The position numbers were made by a program, and so were the translations under genes. Below, in pieces: positions 1 through 5,407 of a DNA stretch of 5,898 bases (positions are counted from its first letter, which is position 1; each line of letters starts with the position of its first letter). The notes beneath the pieces were generated by a model. That model was not told the DNA's origin, searched no databases, and saw only the letters and a program-made list of their open reading frames with translations. The stretch spans positions 1 to 5,898 of the forward strand of contig JASLEL010000407.1 in the NCBI GenBank assembly GCA_030151145.1, in the 5' to 3' direction. The DNA comes from Aquirhabdus sp. GTDB lineage: Bacteria; Pseudomonadota; Gammaproteobacteria; Pseudomonadales; Moraxellaceae.

Positions 1-53
1 CCGGGCCGAAGATTCACGATGGCGCGCCGGTGAAACTGGCGGAGACACACTGA
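1..53 (+). CDS. C-terminal tail of a probable periplasmic membrane-fusion (HlyD/MacA-type) adaptor, partial
   Basis: Reading in the frame whose codons start at base 3, the sequence encodes GPKIHDGAPVKLAETH and then a TGA at 51-53. The pattern 'hydrophobic-x-DG-x-x-V-K-L' is how many HlyD/MacA/AcrA-type adaptors end, in the last strands of the membrane-proximal domain. Such a protein would bridge the inner-membrane ABC transporter to the outer-membrane channel in the periplasm. The stop codon overlaps the ATG of the ATPase gene by one base (TGATG), so the two are probably translationally coupled. Only 16 residues are visible. The family assignment rests on this short pattern plus the downstream ABC/permease/outer-membrane-factor context, and is an inference. 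Confidence 0.6.
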   Translation, partial: GPKIHDGAPVKLAETH

Positions 54-745
54 TGTCGGGTCTCATCAGTATCCAGCATCTGGTCAAGACCTACCAGCGC
101 GGCAGTCAGGATATTCCGGTCTTGCGCGATATCAATATCGAGATCGAGTCGGGGGACTATGTCTCCTTGATGGGGCCGTCGGGATCAGGCAAGAGCACGC
201 TGCTCAATCTGATTGCCGGGCTGGATAAGGCTACCAGCGGACGCCTCCTGATCGGTGGCGTGGATATCGGCAGTCTGTCGGAGTATGACCTCGCCAACTG
301 GCGCGCAACCCATGTCGGCTTTATCTTTCAGTTCTATAACCTGATGCCGGTCCTGAATGCCTTTGAAAATGTCGAGCTGCCACTGCTCCTGACGAACTTA
401 AGCAAGGCGCAGCGCCGTGAGCATGTCGAGACCGCCCTGGCGATGGTGGGGCTTGCTGATCGTATGGATCACTATCCCAATGAGCTGTCCGGTGGGCAGC
501 AGCAGCGCGTCGCGATTGCCCGTGCCCTGATCACCGATCCGACCCTGATCGTCGCGGATGAGCCGACTGGAGATCTGGATCGTCAGTCGGCGGATGATGT
601 GCTGAGGCTCATGGAGCGCCTCAACCGCGAACTGGGCAAGACCATCGTCATGGTGACGCACGACCCGAAGTCTGCCGCACAGGCGCGTCGTATGATTCAT
701 CTGGAGAAAGGGGTATTGGTCACGGACGGCGAGGCAGGACACTAA
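53..745 (+). CDS. MacB/LolD-type ABC transporter ATP-binding protein
   Basis: This 230-residue nucleotide-binding subunit powers the two FtsX-type permeases encoded next to it, on the cytoplasmic face of the inner membrane. All catalytic motifs are intact: Walker A GPSGSGKST (residues 41-49), Q-loop Gln93, signature LSGGQ (145-149), Walker B LIVADEP with catalytic Glu170, D-loop GDLD (173-176) and switch His203. The wording 'HVGFIFQFYNLMP' at the Q-loop and 'ADEPTGDLD' after Walker B are typical of the MacB/LolD/FtsE branch. That branch drives mechanotransmission rather than passage through a membrane channel. The length matches stand-alone LolD/MacB-like ATPases, and there is no fused permease as in E. 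coli MacB. The ATG is preceded by GGAG at 41-44 with 8-base spacing and overlaps the upstream stop by one base. The TAA stop abuts the next ATG directly (TAAATG). Substrate is unknown; the MacB-type subfamily call is firm. Confidence 0.96.
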   Translation: MSGLISIQHLVKTYQRGSQDIPVLRDINIEIESGDYVSLMGPSGSGKSTLLNLIAGLDKATSGRLLIGGVDIGSLSEYDLANWRATHVGFIFQFYNLMPVLNAFENVELPLLLTNLSKAQRREHVETALAMVGLADRMDHYPNELSGGQQQRVAIARALITDPTLIVADEPTGDLDRQSADDVLRLMERLNRELGKTIVMVTHDPKSAAQARRMIHLEKGVLVTDGEAGH

Positions 746-1915
746 ATGAAGAAGGCCCGCTATGTCCTCAGGCTCGCCAGTCGCAATATGTGGCGTAACC
801 GTTTGCGGTCGCTGTTGACCATTGCCGGGATTGCGGTGGCGATCATCTCGTTTGGACTGCTGCGTACGGTGGTGGACTCATGGTATGCCGGGGCAGAGCT
901 GGCGGCATCAGGTCGTCTGATCACGCGCAATGCGGCGTCCTTAGCCTTTCCGCTGCCGCTCAGCTATGGTGAGCGTATCCGCCGTGTACAGGGTGTGGAT
1001 CAGGTGACGTGGGCCAACTGGTTTGGCGGCATCTATATCGACGAGAAGCATTTTTTTCCGCAGTTTGCGGTGGATGCCGATAGTTATTTTAAGGTGTATC
1101 CAGAGTATGTGCTGGATGACCCACAGCGGATTGCCTTTGAGAAGGATCGGCGTGGCGTGGTGGTCGGCAGCAAGACTGCAAACAAATACGGCTGGAAGGT
1201 CGGTGATCAGGTCCCGCTGCGCGGCACCATCTATCCCGGCGTGTGGAGTTTCACCATTCGTGGGATTTATCACGGGCGTGATGACAAGGTCGATACCAGT
1301 CAGTTCCTGATGCACTGGGACTATGTGAATGAGAACGTCAAAGCGATCCTGCCGTCGCTGGCGGACAAGGTCGGGATCTTTGTGGTCAATATTAAAAATC
1401 CGTCCAATGCTGCACTGATGTCGCAGGCGATAGACAGTGTCTTTCGCAATTCGCTAGCGGAGACGCGGACCGAGACGCAGAAATCCTTTCAGCTCGGCTT
1501 TATCTCCATGGTGGATACGATCTTGCTGGCGATACAGACCGTGGCCTATGTGGTGATCCTGATCATCATGGCGGTCATGGCGAATACCATGGCGATGGCG
1601 GCCCGTGAGCGCACGCGGGAGTACGCGACGCTCAGGGCATTGGGTTTTAATCAGGCCTTCGTCTATAGTCTGATCGTGGGTGAGTCGCTGTCGATGGCGG
1701 TGGTGGGTGGGGGTCTGGGCGTGCTGCTGACCTTTCCGCTCGCGAAGGGATTCTTCTCGGTGACGCGGGATATGTTTGTCGTGTTTGAGGTCACGTCGAC
1801 CACGATCATCTTGCAGATCGCCGCATCCTTGCTGATCGGCTTGATGGCGGCACTGGCACCGACCATTAACAGCACCAAGATCAAGATTGTCGATGGTCTG
1901 CGGGCCGTGACTTAA
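746..1915 (+). CDS. FtsX/MacB-type ABC transporter permease (first of two)
   Basis: This 389-residue inner-membrane permease subunit probably works with the preceding ATPase. It has the MacB/LolC layout: a cytoplasmic N-terminus (basic, residues 1-20), a first membrane helix at about 22-40, a periplasmic domain of roughly 215 residues (about 41-255), then three helices at about 258-280, 305-330 and 353-374. The segment ARERTREYATLRALGF (286-301) follows the second helix and is the conserved FtsX coupling region that contacts the ATPase. The C-terminal 'KIVDGLRAV' ending is also typical. The start follows the ATPase stop with no gap, and AGGA at 736-739 gives a ribosome-binding site with 6-base spacing. 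In E. coli MacB the ATPase and permease are one chain and the permease homodimerises. Here they are separate and a second, different permease follows, which suggests a LolC/LolE-like heterodimer. Known MacB-type substrates include macrolides, peptides, siderophores and lipoproteins; nothing here selects among them. Confidence 0.93.
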   Translation: MKKARYVLRLASRNMWRNRLRSLLTIAGIAVAIISFGLLRTVVDSWYAGAELAASGRLITRNAASLAFPLPLSYGERIRRVQGVDQVTWANWFGGIYIDEKHFFPQFAVDADSYFKVYPEYVLDDPQRIAFEKDRRGVVVGSKTANKYGWKVGDQVPLRGTIYPGVWSFTIRGIYHGRDDKVDTSQFLMHWDYVNENVKAILPSLADKVGIFVVNIKNPSNAALMSQAIDSVFRNSLAETRTETQKSFQLGFISMVDTILLAIQTVAYVVILIIMAVMANTMAMAARERTREYATLRALGFNQAFVYSLIVGESLSMAVVGGGLGVLLTFPLAKGFFSVTRDMFVVFEVTSTTIILQIAASLLIGLMAALAPTINSTKIKIVDGLRAVT

Positions 1916-1927
1916 GGGAGTCCTCGG

Positions 1928-1945
1928 ATGATGGAGCAGATATGA
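1928..1945 (+). other. Possible coupling minicistron before the second permease
   Basis: ATG ATG GAG CAG ATA TGA (peptide MMEQI) begins 7 bases after a strong Shine-Dalgarno match, AAGGGAG at 1914-1920. Its TGA overlaps the permease ATG as ATGA (1942-1945). The arrangement would let ribosomes terminate and restart at the permease start codon. The sequence layout is directly visible. Translation and a coupling role are inferred, and so short an ORF could arise by chance. Confidence 0.35.
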
Positions 1946-3114
1946 AGCAGGGACTGTCGCTGGCCTATGTCGCGCGCAATCTGGCTGCGCGCAAACTGAC
2001 CACCATCCTGACTGCAAGCGGTATGGCGCTGGTGGTGTTTGTCTTTGCTGCCGTGCTGATGACCTCGGCGGGCTTGCAAAAAACCTTGGGTGGCACCGGA
2101 TCGTACAATAACGTCATGATCATCCGCAAAGGCTCGCAGACCGAAGTGCAGAGTACCGTGACCCGCGAGCAGGCCAATCTGATCTCGACCCTGCCGGGAT
2201 TGTCATCCAATCCGGCGGGCAATGTGATCATCTCTCCTGAGGTGCTGGTGTTGATCAATCTGCCGCGCAAACAGGGTGAGGGTCTGGCCAATATCGTGGT
2301 ACGCGGGACGACGGCAAATGGCATCCTGATGCGGCCGCAGATTCACATCCAGTCGGGTCAGCAGTTCCGCGCGGGATCGTCCGAGATCATGATCGGCAGT
2401 GGACTTGCGCATGGCAAGCTGGGTCTGCAGATTGGCGATACGATCACGTTTGGGCTGCGCGAGTGGCGTATCGTCGGGATTTTTGATGCGGGTGGCAGCG
2501 GCTTTGATTCTGAGGTCTGGGGCGATAATGAGCAGATGATGCAGGCTTTCCGCCGCGACAGCTATTCATCGGTGGTGGTCAGTCTGCGTGATCGGGATAG
2601 CTATGGTGTGTTTGCTGATGCAGTCCACCAGCAGCCGCGTCTGAATGTCGATATTCGCCGCGAGTCGCTGTTCTACGCCGATCAGTCGGAGAAGATGACC
2701 AATTTCATCACGATCCTCGGCACCACGATCACCATTGTTTTTTCGCTGGGGGCGACGATTGGCGCGATGATCACCATGTATTCCAGTGTCGCCAACCGGA
2801 CACGGGAGATTGGTACACTTCGGGCGTTGGGTTTTCAGCGCGGCAATATCGTGTGGGCCTTTCTGCAGGAGGCGATGCTGCTGGGCGGCATTGCTGGCGT
2901 GATTGGCCTTGTCGCTGCGGCGTTCATGCAGTTGGTCGAGATCTCGACCACCAATATACAAACGTTTTCTGAGGTGGTGTTCAAACTGATCCTGACGCCC
3001 GAAATCGCGGTGCAGGTGTTGTGTTTTTCCTTACTCATGGGCGTGCTAGGTGGAGTCTTGCCGGCGGTACGTGCCTCGCGACTGGAGATTGTCGATGCCC
3101 TACGTAGCAACTGA
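1942..3114 (+). CDS. FtsX/MacB-type ABC transporter permease (second of two)
   Basis: This second inner-membrane permease, 390 residues, shares the architecture of its neighbour but not its detailed sequence. It has a basic N-terminus, helix 1 at about 19-40, a periplasmic MacB-core-like domain at about 45-250, and helices at about 253-277, 305-330 and 352-376. The coupling motif VANRTREIGTLRALGFQ is at 283-299, and the chain ends EIVDALRSN like other FtsX permeases. It probably pairs with the first permease to form the transmembrane half of the exporter. The only in-frame start near the beginning is the ATG at 1942, preceded by GGAG (1933-1936) with 5-base spacing. A stronger AAGGGAG at 1914-1920 is 21 bases away and instead serves a six-codon ORF (1928-1945) ending across this start. 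The 3' end overlaps the next gene by 20 bases. Family assignment is firm; the heterodimer is an inference from gene pairing. Confidence 0.93.
   Translation: MKQGLSLAYVARNLAARKLTTILTASGMALVVFVFAAVLMTSAGLQKTLGGTGSYNNVMIIRKGSQTEVQSTVTREQANLISTLPGLSSNPAGNVIISPEVLVLINLPRKQGEGLANIVVRGTTANGILMRPQIHIQSGQQFRAGSSEIMIGSGLAHGKLGLQIGDTITFGLREWRIVGIFDAGGSGFDSEVWGDNEQMMQAFRRDSYSSVVVSLRDRDSYGVFADAVHQQPRLNVDIRRESLFYADQSEKMTNFITILGTTITIVFSLGATIGAMITMYSSVANRTREIGTLRALGFQRGNIVWAFLQEAMLLGGIAGVIGLVAAAFMQLVEISTTNIQTFSEVVFKLILTPEIAVQVLCFSLLMGVLGGVLPAVRASRLEIVDALRSN
3084..3087 (+). promoter_or_regulatory. Ribosome-binding site fixing the start of the condensation-type gene
   Basis: GGAG lies 7 bases before the ATG at 3095, inside the last codons of the second permease. 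An in-frame GTG at 3050 would add 15 residues (MESCRRYVPRDWRLS). That extension looks like out-of-frame translation of the permease end, so 3095 is preferred. Confidence 0.7.
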
Positions 3115-4363
3115 TGCATTATCCCGCTTGCCGAAGCTTGCGCACGCGGTAGAGATCAACCGGCCGGTATCTACGCCGGAGTATTATCATGCCAGCGTGG
3201 GCGCCAGTCCGCACACACTGGAAAGCCCGCGCAATGTGATCTTTGTGCTTGGGGGCTTGATGGATGGGACGCTGACCCAAGACGACTGGCAGCGCGCCAT
3301 CGATCAGGCGGCGGCGGTCAATCCCGGCCTGCGTCTGCGCTGGGAGGGTCGCTTAGGCTTCTCACGCTGGCGTAGTAATGGTCCGTCGCCACGCCTGCGC
3401 ATGCTGGATCATGTAGACTGGGATATGAACTCGCAGGAGGGCGGCGAGTTCATCACCGCCGAGCCGTTGTCCTTGACCACGGGGCCGACGGTGGAGCTGA
3501 TTGTTGCCCGTCAGGCAGGTGGCCGTGGGCTGGTGATCCTGCGCACGCTGCATACCATCGTCGATGGCATGGGGGGCTTTCATGCCATGTACGAGATTTT
3601 CCGCGCACTGCGTGGGGAGCCTTTACTCGGCAGTAATGCCGCATTCAGCGATGTCGATCTGATGCGGGCCGCGCAGCACGAAGCCCCTGCCGATGAGCCG
3701 AAAGCAGCAAAAGCCTCCCCCGCATACTGGCTGACTGGGGAACCGTCAGGTGATGTGCTGGGTGATGACTGGACCCGGATCAAACTGGGACCAGTACGCA
3801 AGCAGCTTCTGGCGCGTCTGGCGGTCGCCCTGACCGAGATTGCACATCAATATAGTGAGCATGAGGTCGTGATCGCGATTCCGGTGGATTTGCGCCGTCA
3901 TGCGCCGGGTTTAAAGTCCACCATTAATTTCAGCAGCATGGTCCATGTGCGCATGGAAAAAGGCGATGGCGTGGAGGTATTTCAGCAGCGATTGCAGGCG
4001 CTGCTTGAGCGTGGCAAAGAGGTGGCCTATCATCCGGTATTAAATCTGATCCGCTGGTTGCCCTTGTCATGGCTGGATCGCTTGCTGGGGCGCTCCTTGA
4101 AGAATTATCAGACCCGCAAGCCGCTGGAGACATTCCTGATCAGCAATATCGGCAGGCTCGATACGGCGGGGATGAGTGCTTATGGTTTTCAGATGGACGA
4201 GTTTTCGGCGTTTCCGCAGCCGGGTAATGCTTTTGTGATCCTGTATAGTGTGGAAGGGGAGGTCAATGTGATCCTCAACCTGCCGCGCGTGCTGGCAAGC
4301 CAAGGGCGTGGCGAGGCTTCCTTGAATTACTTGAAGACGCAACTGATGACAGAGCAGGGCTGA
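3095..4363 (+). CDS. Stand-alone condensation-domain/PapA/wax-synthase-superfamily acyltransferase
   Basis: This 422-residue protein looks like a cytoplasmic acyl- or aminoacyl-transferring enzyme of the chloramphenicol-acetyltransferase-fold superfamily (NRPS condensation domains, PapA, alcohol acetyltransferases, WS/DGAT). The visible signs are the active-site motif LHTIVDG with His153, Asp157 and Gly158; 'AIPVDLRRH' (261-269) followed by 'TINFSSMVHV' (276-285), matching the conserved 'P-x-D-x-R ... N-F/G-N' region; and 'FLISNIGRLD' (347-356), the C-terminal 'SN-x-G' element. The length fits a single two-lobed enzyme with no adenylation or carrier domain and no signal peptide. The first His of the usual HHxxxDG is Leu152; the second, catalytic one is kept. 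No DFGWG-like latch motif is evident, which favours PapA/alcohol-acyltransferase-like relatives over a classical NRPS C domain. The gene overlaps the second permease by 20 bases, so it is co-translated with the exporter and probably acts on the exported molecule. Donor and acceptor are unknown. Confidence 0.82.
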   Translation: MPYVATDALSRLPKLAHAVEINRPVSTPEYYHASVGASPHTLESPRNVIFVLGGLMDGTLTQDDWQRAIDQAAAVNPGLRLRWEGRLGFSRWRSNGPSPRLRMLDHVDWDMNSQEGGEFITAEPLSLTTGPTVELIVARQAGGRGLVILRTLHTIVDGMGGFHAMYEIFRALRGEPLLGSNAAFSDVDLMRAAQHEAPADEPKAAKASPAYWLTGEPSGDVLGDDWTRIKLGPVRKQLLARLAVALTEIAHQYSEHEVVIAIPVDLRRHAPGLKSTINFSSMVHVRMEKGDGVEVFQQRLQALLERGKEVAYHPVLNLIRWLPLSWLDRLLGRSLKNYQTRKPLETFLISNIGRLDTAGMSAYGFQMDEFSAFPQPGNAFVILYSVEGEVNVILNLPRVLASQGRGEASLNYLKTQLMTEQG

Positions 4364-4365
4364 CC

Positions 4366-4407
4366 ATGCCACTGATCATGCATAGATGGCTCAGGAATGC
4401 ACGATGA
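4366..4407 (+). other. Possible coupling minicistron before the small membrane protein gene
   Basis: A 13-codon ORF (MPLIMHRWLRNAR) starts two bases after the stop of the condensation-type gene. It is preceded by AGGG at 4356-4359 with 6-base spacing. Its TGA (4405-4407) overlaps the ATG at 4404 as ATGA. This repeats the layout seen before the second permease. A coupling function is inferred; the peptide itself resembles nothing I recognise. Confidence 0.3.
4393..4397 (+). promoter_or_regulatory. Ribosome-binding site fixing the start of the small membrane protein
   Basis: AGGAA sits 6 bases before the ATG at 4404. The in-frame ATG at 4386 has no comparable site upstream and would only add MAQECT, so 4404 is taken as the start. 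Confidence 0.65.
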
Positions 4408-4955
4408 ATAAAATCAAAGAAATTCTGCTGTATGGGGCGGTTGAACCGTTTGAGCCGTTTCGTTATTTCTTTTTCAGTGCGCTGCTGCTGTCGGTATTGA
4501 GTCTGGTGTTCAAGAGCGAGTTGGCTGCTTATCCGGGTTATCTGCCCGTGTCGATTGCGGGGCATGGTCTGGGGGCATCGCGTTTTCTGGTCGATGCCTA
4601 TATCCCTGTCATGCTGGTCTATCTCGGCGTCTTGATCGCCCGGCTGAATCCAGCGCGGATCAACGCGGTCAATCATGCGGTGCGTACCAATAAGTACGCC
4701 AAGCATCCGCTGGTGCTTGCCGTGCTGGTGCTGCTGCTGGCGGCTTATTTGTATGCCATGCCGCACAGCATGCCGGTCAATCGGTTCTTTAACATCAATA
4801 AATTTTATAACCTGCTGCTGGGCATTCCGATGTTTTGTTATTCCAGCATTCAATCGATCTCGATTTTGCTCTGCCGGATGCTTGAAGCAAAATCCACGGC
4901 CAATCTGCCTGTGTCGTCTGTGTCGCCGGTATCTAAAGCATCGCTGGACTCCTGA
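4404..4955 (+). CDS. Small polytopic inner-membrane protein of unknown function
   Basis: The 183-residue product is strongly hydrophobic, with about four predicted membrane segments near residues 19-36, 62-81, 102-118 and 135-157. The N-terminus is short and amphipathic (MNKIKEILLYGAVEPFEPF). The region between helices 2 and 3 is basic (RINAVNHAVRTNKYAKH), suggesting it is cytoplasmic. The hydrophilic Ser/Val/Pro-rich C-terminal tail (about 163-183) is probably cytoplasmic too. I recognise no catalytic motif, signal peptide or family. The gene lies 40 bases after the condensation-type gene, on the same strand, and is probably the last gene of the tightly packed block. Its position among exporter genes suggests an accessory role, such as a membrane partner of the acyltransferase, a transporter accessory subunit or self-protection. 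None of these is shown by the sequence. A 262-codon antisense ORF overlapping it is Arg/Gln/His-rich and looks like a shadow. Confidence 0.75.
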   Translation: MNKIKEILLYGAVEPFEPFRYFFFSALLLSVLSLVFKSELAAYPGYLPVSIAGHGLGASRFLVDAYIPVMLVYLGVLIARLNPARINAVNHAVRTNKYAKHPLVLAVLVLLLAAYLYAMPHSMPVNRFFNINKFYNLLLGIPMFCYSSIQSISILLCRMLEAKSTANLPVSSVSPVSKASLDS

Positions 4956-4998
4956 TCCGGCGTGCGCGCAAGCCGCCGCACTGGACTTTGCGGTCCGG
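4943..4998 (+). other. Two weak GC-rich hairpins at the end of the operon block
   Basis: GCTGGA (4943-4948) can pair with TCCGGC (4956-4961) around the stop codon of the membrane protein gene. CTGGAC (4981-4986) can pair with GTCCGG (4993-4998). Each stem has six pairs including one G-U. Neither is followed by a run of T, so they are not standard intrinsic terminators. They might act as 3'-end stabilisers or could be chance. Confidence 0.2.
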
Positions 4999-5065
4999 GC
5001 TGGGCTGATCAAAACATCAACGGTGTGCCATAAAGCCGCTTGGCTCCGACTTCCTGTACTCATCA

Positions 5066-5109
5066 GGACAATATTTTTGCAGAGACCTAGTGACAGCCGG
5101 ACAAAATAT
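5066..5109 (+). repeat. A/T-rich near-repeat pair, possible regulatory site
   Basis: GGACAATAT (5066-5074) recurs as GGACAAAATAT (5099-5109) with start-to-start spacing of 33 bases, about three helical turns. The same stretch also contains opposing arms ATATTTTTG (5071-5079) and CAAAATAT (5102-5109), an eight-pair inverted repeat with one extra T. Either arrangement could bind a dimeric regulator, or fold as RNA, upstream of the outer-membrane factor gene. The repeats are short and AT-rich, so chance is a real alternative. Confidence 0.25.
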
Positions 5110-5395
5110 CATTAGTCTTGGGGCATGCGGCGTGAATTAAAACCATCCGAATGGATAGAAATGAGGTAAAGTGCTTCCTATTCCGGCAGTTAACTCATGC
5201 TCGGATTGCATATCGATACCTTGGCTGAGTGTGGTGTGCGCGTGAGTGGGTGTGACCTGATACGCGGACGAGATCCAAATTTTTCATTGAATTTTAACCG
5301 ATCTAGAGATGGCCTGCGCTGTTTGCTCTGCAGCAGTGCGCATGTTTGGCATCTTCTCGGGTCGGGATTTTGCGTTTTTGACAGTGATGCTTTTT

Positions 5396-5400
5396 GAGGA
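5396..5400 (+). promoter_or_regulatory. Ribosome-binding site for the outer-membrane factor GTG start
   Basis: GAGGA lies 7 bases before the GTG at 5408, the best-placed Shine-Dalgarno match in the spacer. In-frame ATGs at 5309, 5342, 5387 and 5465 lack a comparable site, so the non-ATG start is preferred. Confidence 0.65.
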
Positions 5401-5407
5401 ATACATC

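Larger units (their letters stand above)
4956..5407 (+). other. Intergenic spacer of about 450 bases without a supported gene
   Basis: This gap breaks an otherwise compact gene block, and parts of it (about 5066-5170 and 5270-5300) are visibly more AT-rich than the genes. It holds weak GC-rich hairpins at its 5' end, an A/T-rich near-inverted repeat at 5071-5109 and the ribosome-binding site for the outer-membrane factor at its 3' end. A 66-codon ORF (5197-5397) has no ribosome-binding site and no recognisable features. I see no tRNA, no clear intrinsic terminator with a T-tract, and no convincing -35/-10 pair. A promoter for the downstream gene is expected here but not demonstrated. Confidence 0.6.

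Noticed and set aside
941..1315. Antisense and alternate-frame ORFs inside the first permease, such as 941-1315 on the - strand and 1023-1310 on the + strand
   Set aside because: They are contained in a well-supported permease gene and lack ribosome-binding sites and recognisable domains.
3050..3094. Upstream GTG start for the condensation-type gene
   Set aside because: The added 15 residues lie wholly within the permease coding region and have no sign of conservation. ATG 3095 has a well-spaced GGAG.
5027..5045. GCCA/TGGC and AGCC/GGCT small stems as a terminator
   Set aside because: Stems are only four pairs, mutually exclusive, and no T-tract follows.
4275..5063. 262-codon antisense ORF
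   Set aside because: It lies opposite the end of the condensation-type gene, the membrane protein gene and the spacer. Its product is Arg/Gln/His-rich with no recognisable motif, as expected for the complement of real codons.
5107..5112. TATCAT as a -10 box
   Set aside because: It matches five of six consensus bases, but there is no acceptable -35 hexamer 16-18 bases upstream and no extended -10 TG.
4675..5115. 146-codon + strand ORF overlapping the membrane protein gene in another frame
   Set aside because: The product is Cys/Trp/Arg-rich, a typical frame-shifted reading of a hydrophobic gene. It has no ribosome-binding site and no family resemblance.
5197..5397. 66-codon ORF in the spacer with CxxC-x3-H-x2-H-like spacing and a stop overlapping the GAGGA site
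   Set aside because: There is no Shine-Dalgarno sequence before ATG 5197 and no recognisable domain. The metal-binding-like spacing (C42, C45, H49, H52) is too loose to support a call. It would deserve attention only if conserved in relatives.
5378..5406. Perfect TTGACA at 5378-5383 as a -35 box
   Set aside because: At 16-18-base spacing the candidate -10 hexamers match TATAAT at no more than three positions. The resulting transcript would also start at or after the GTG 5408 start.
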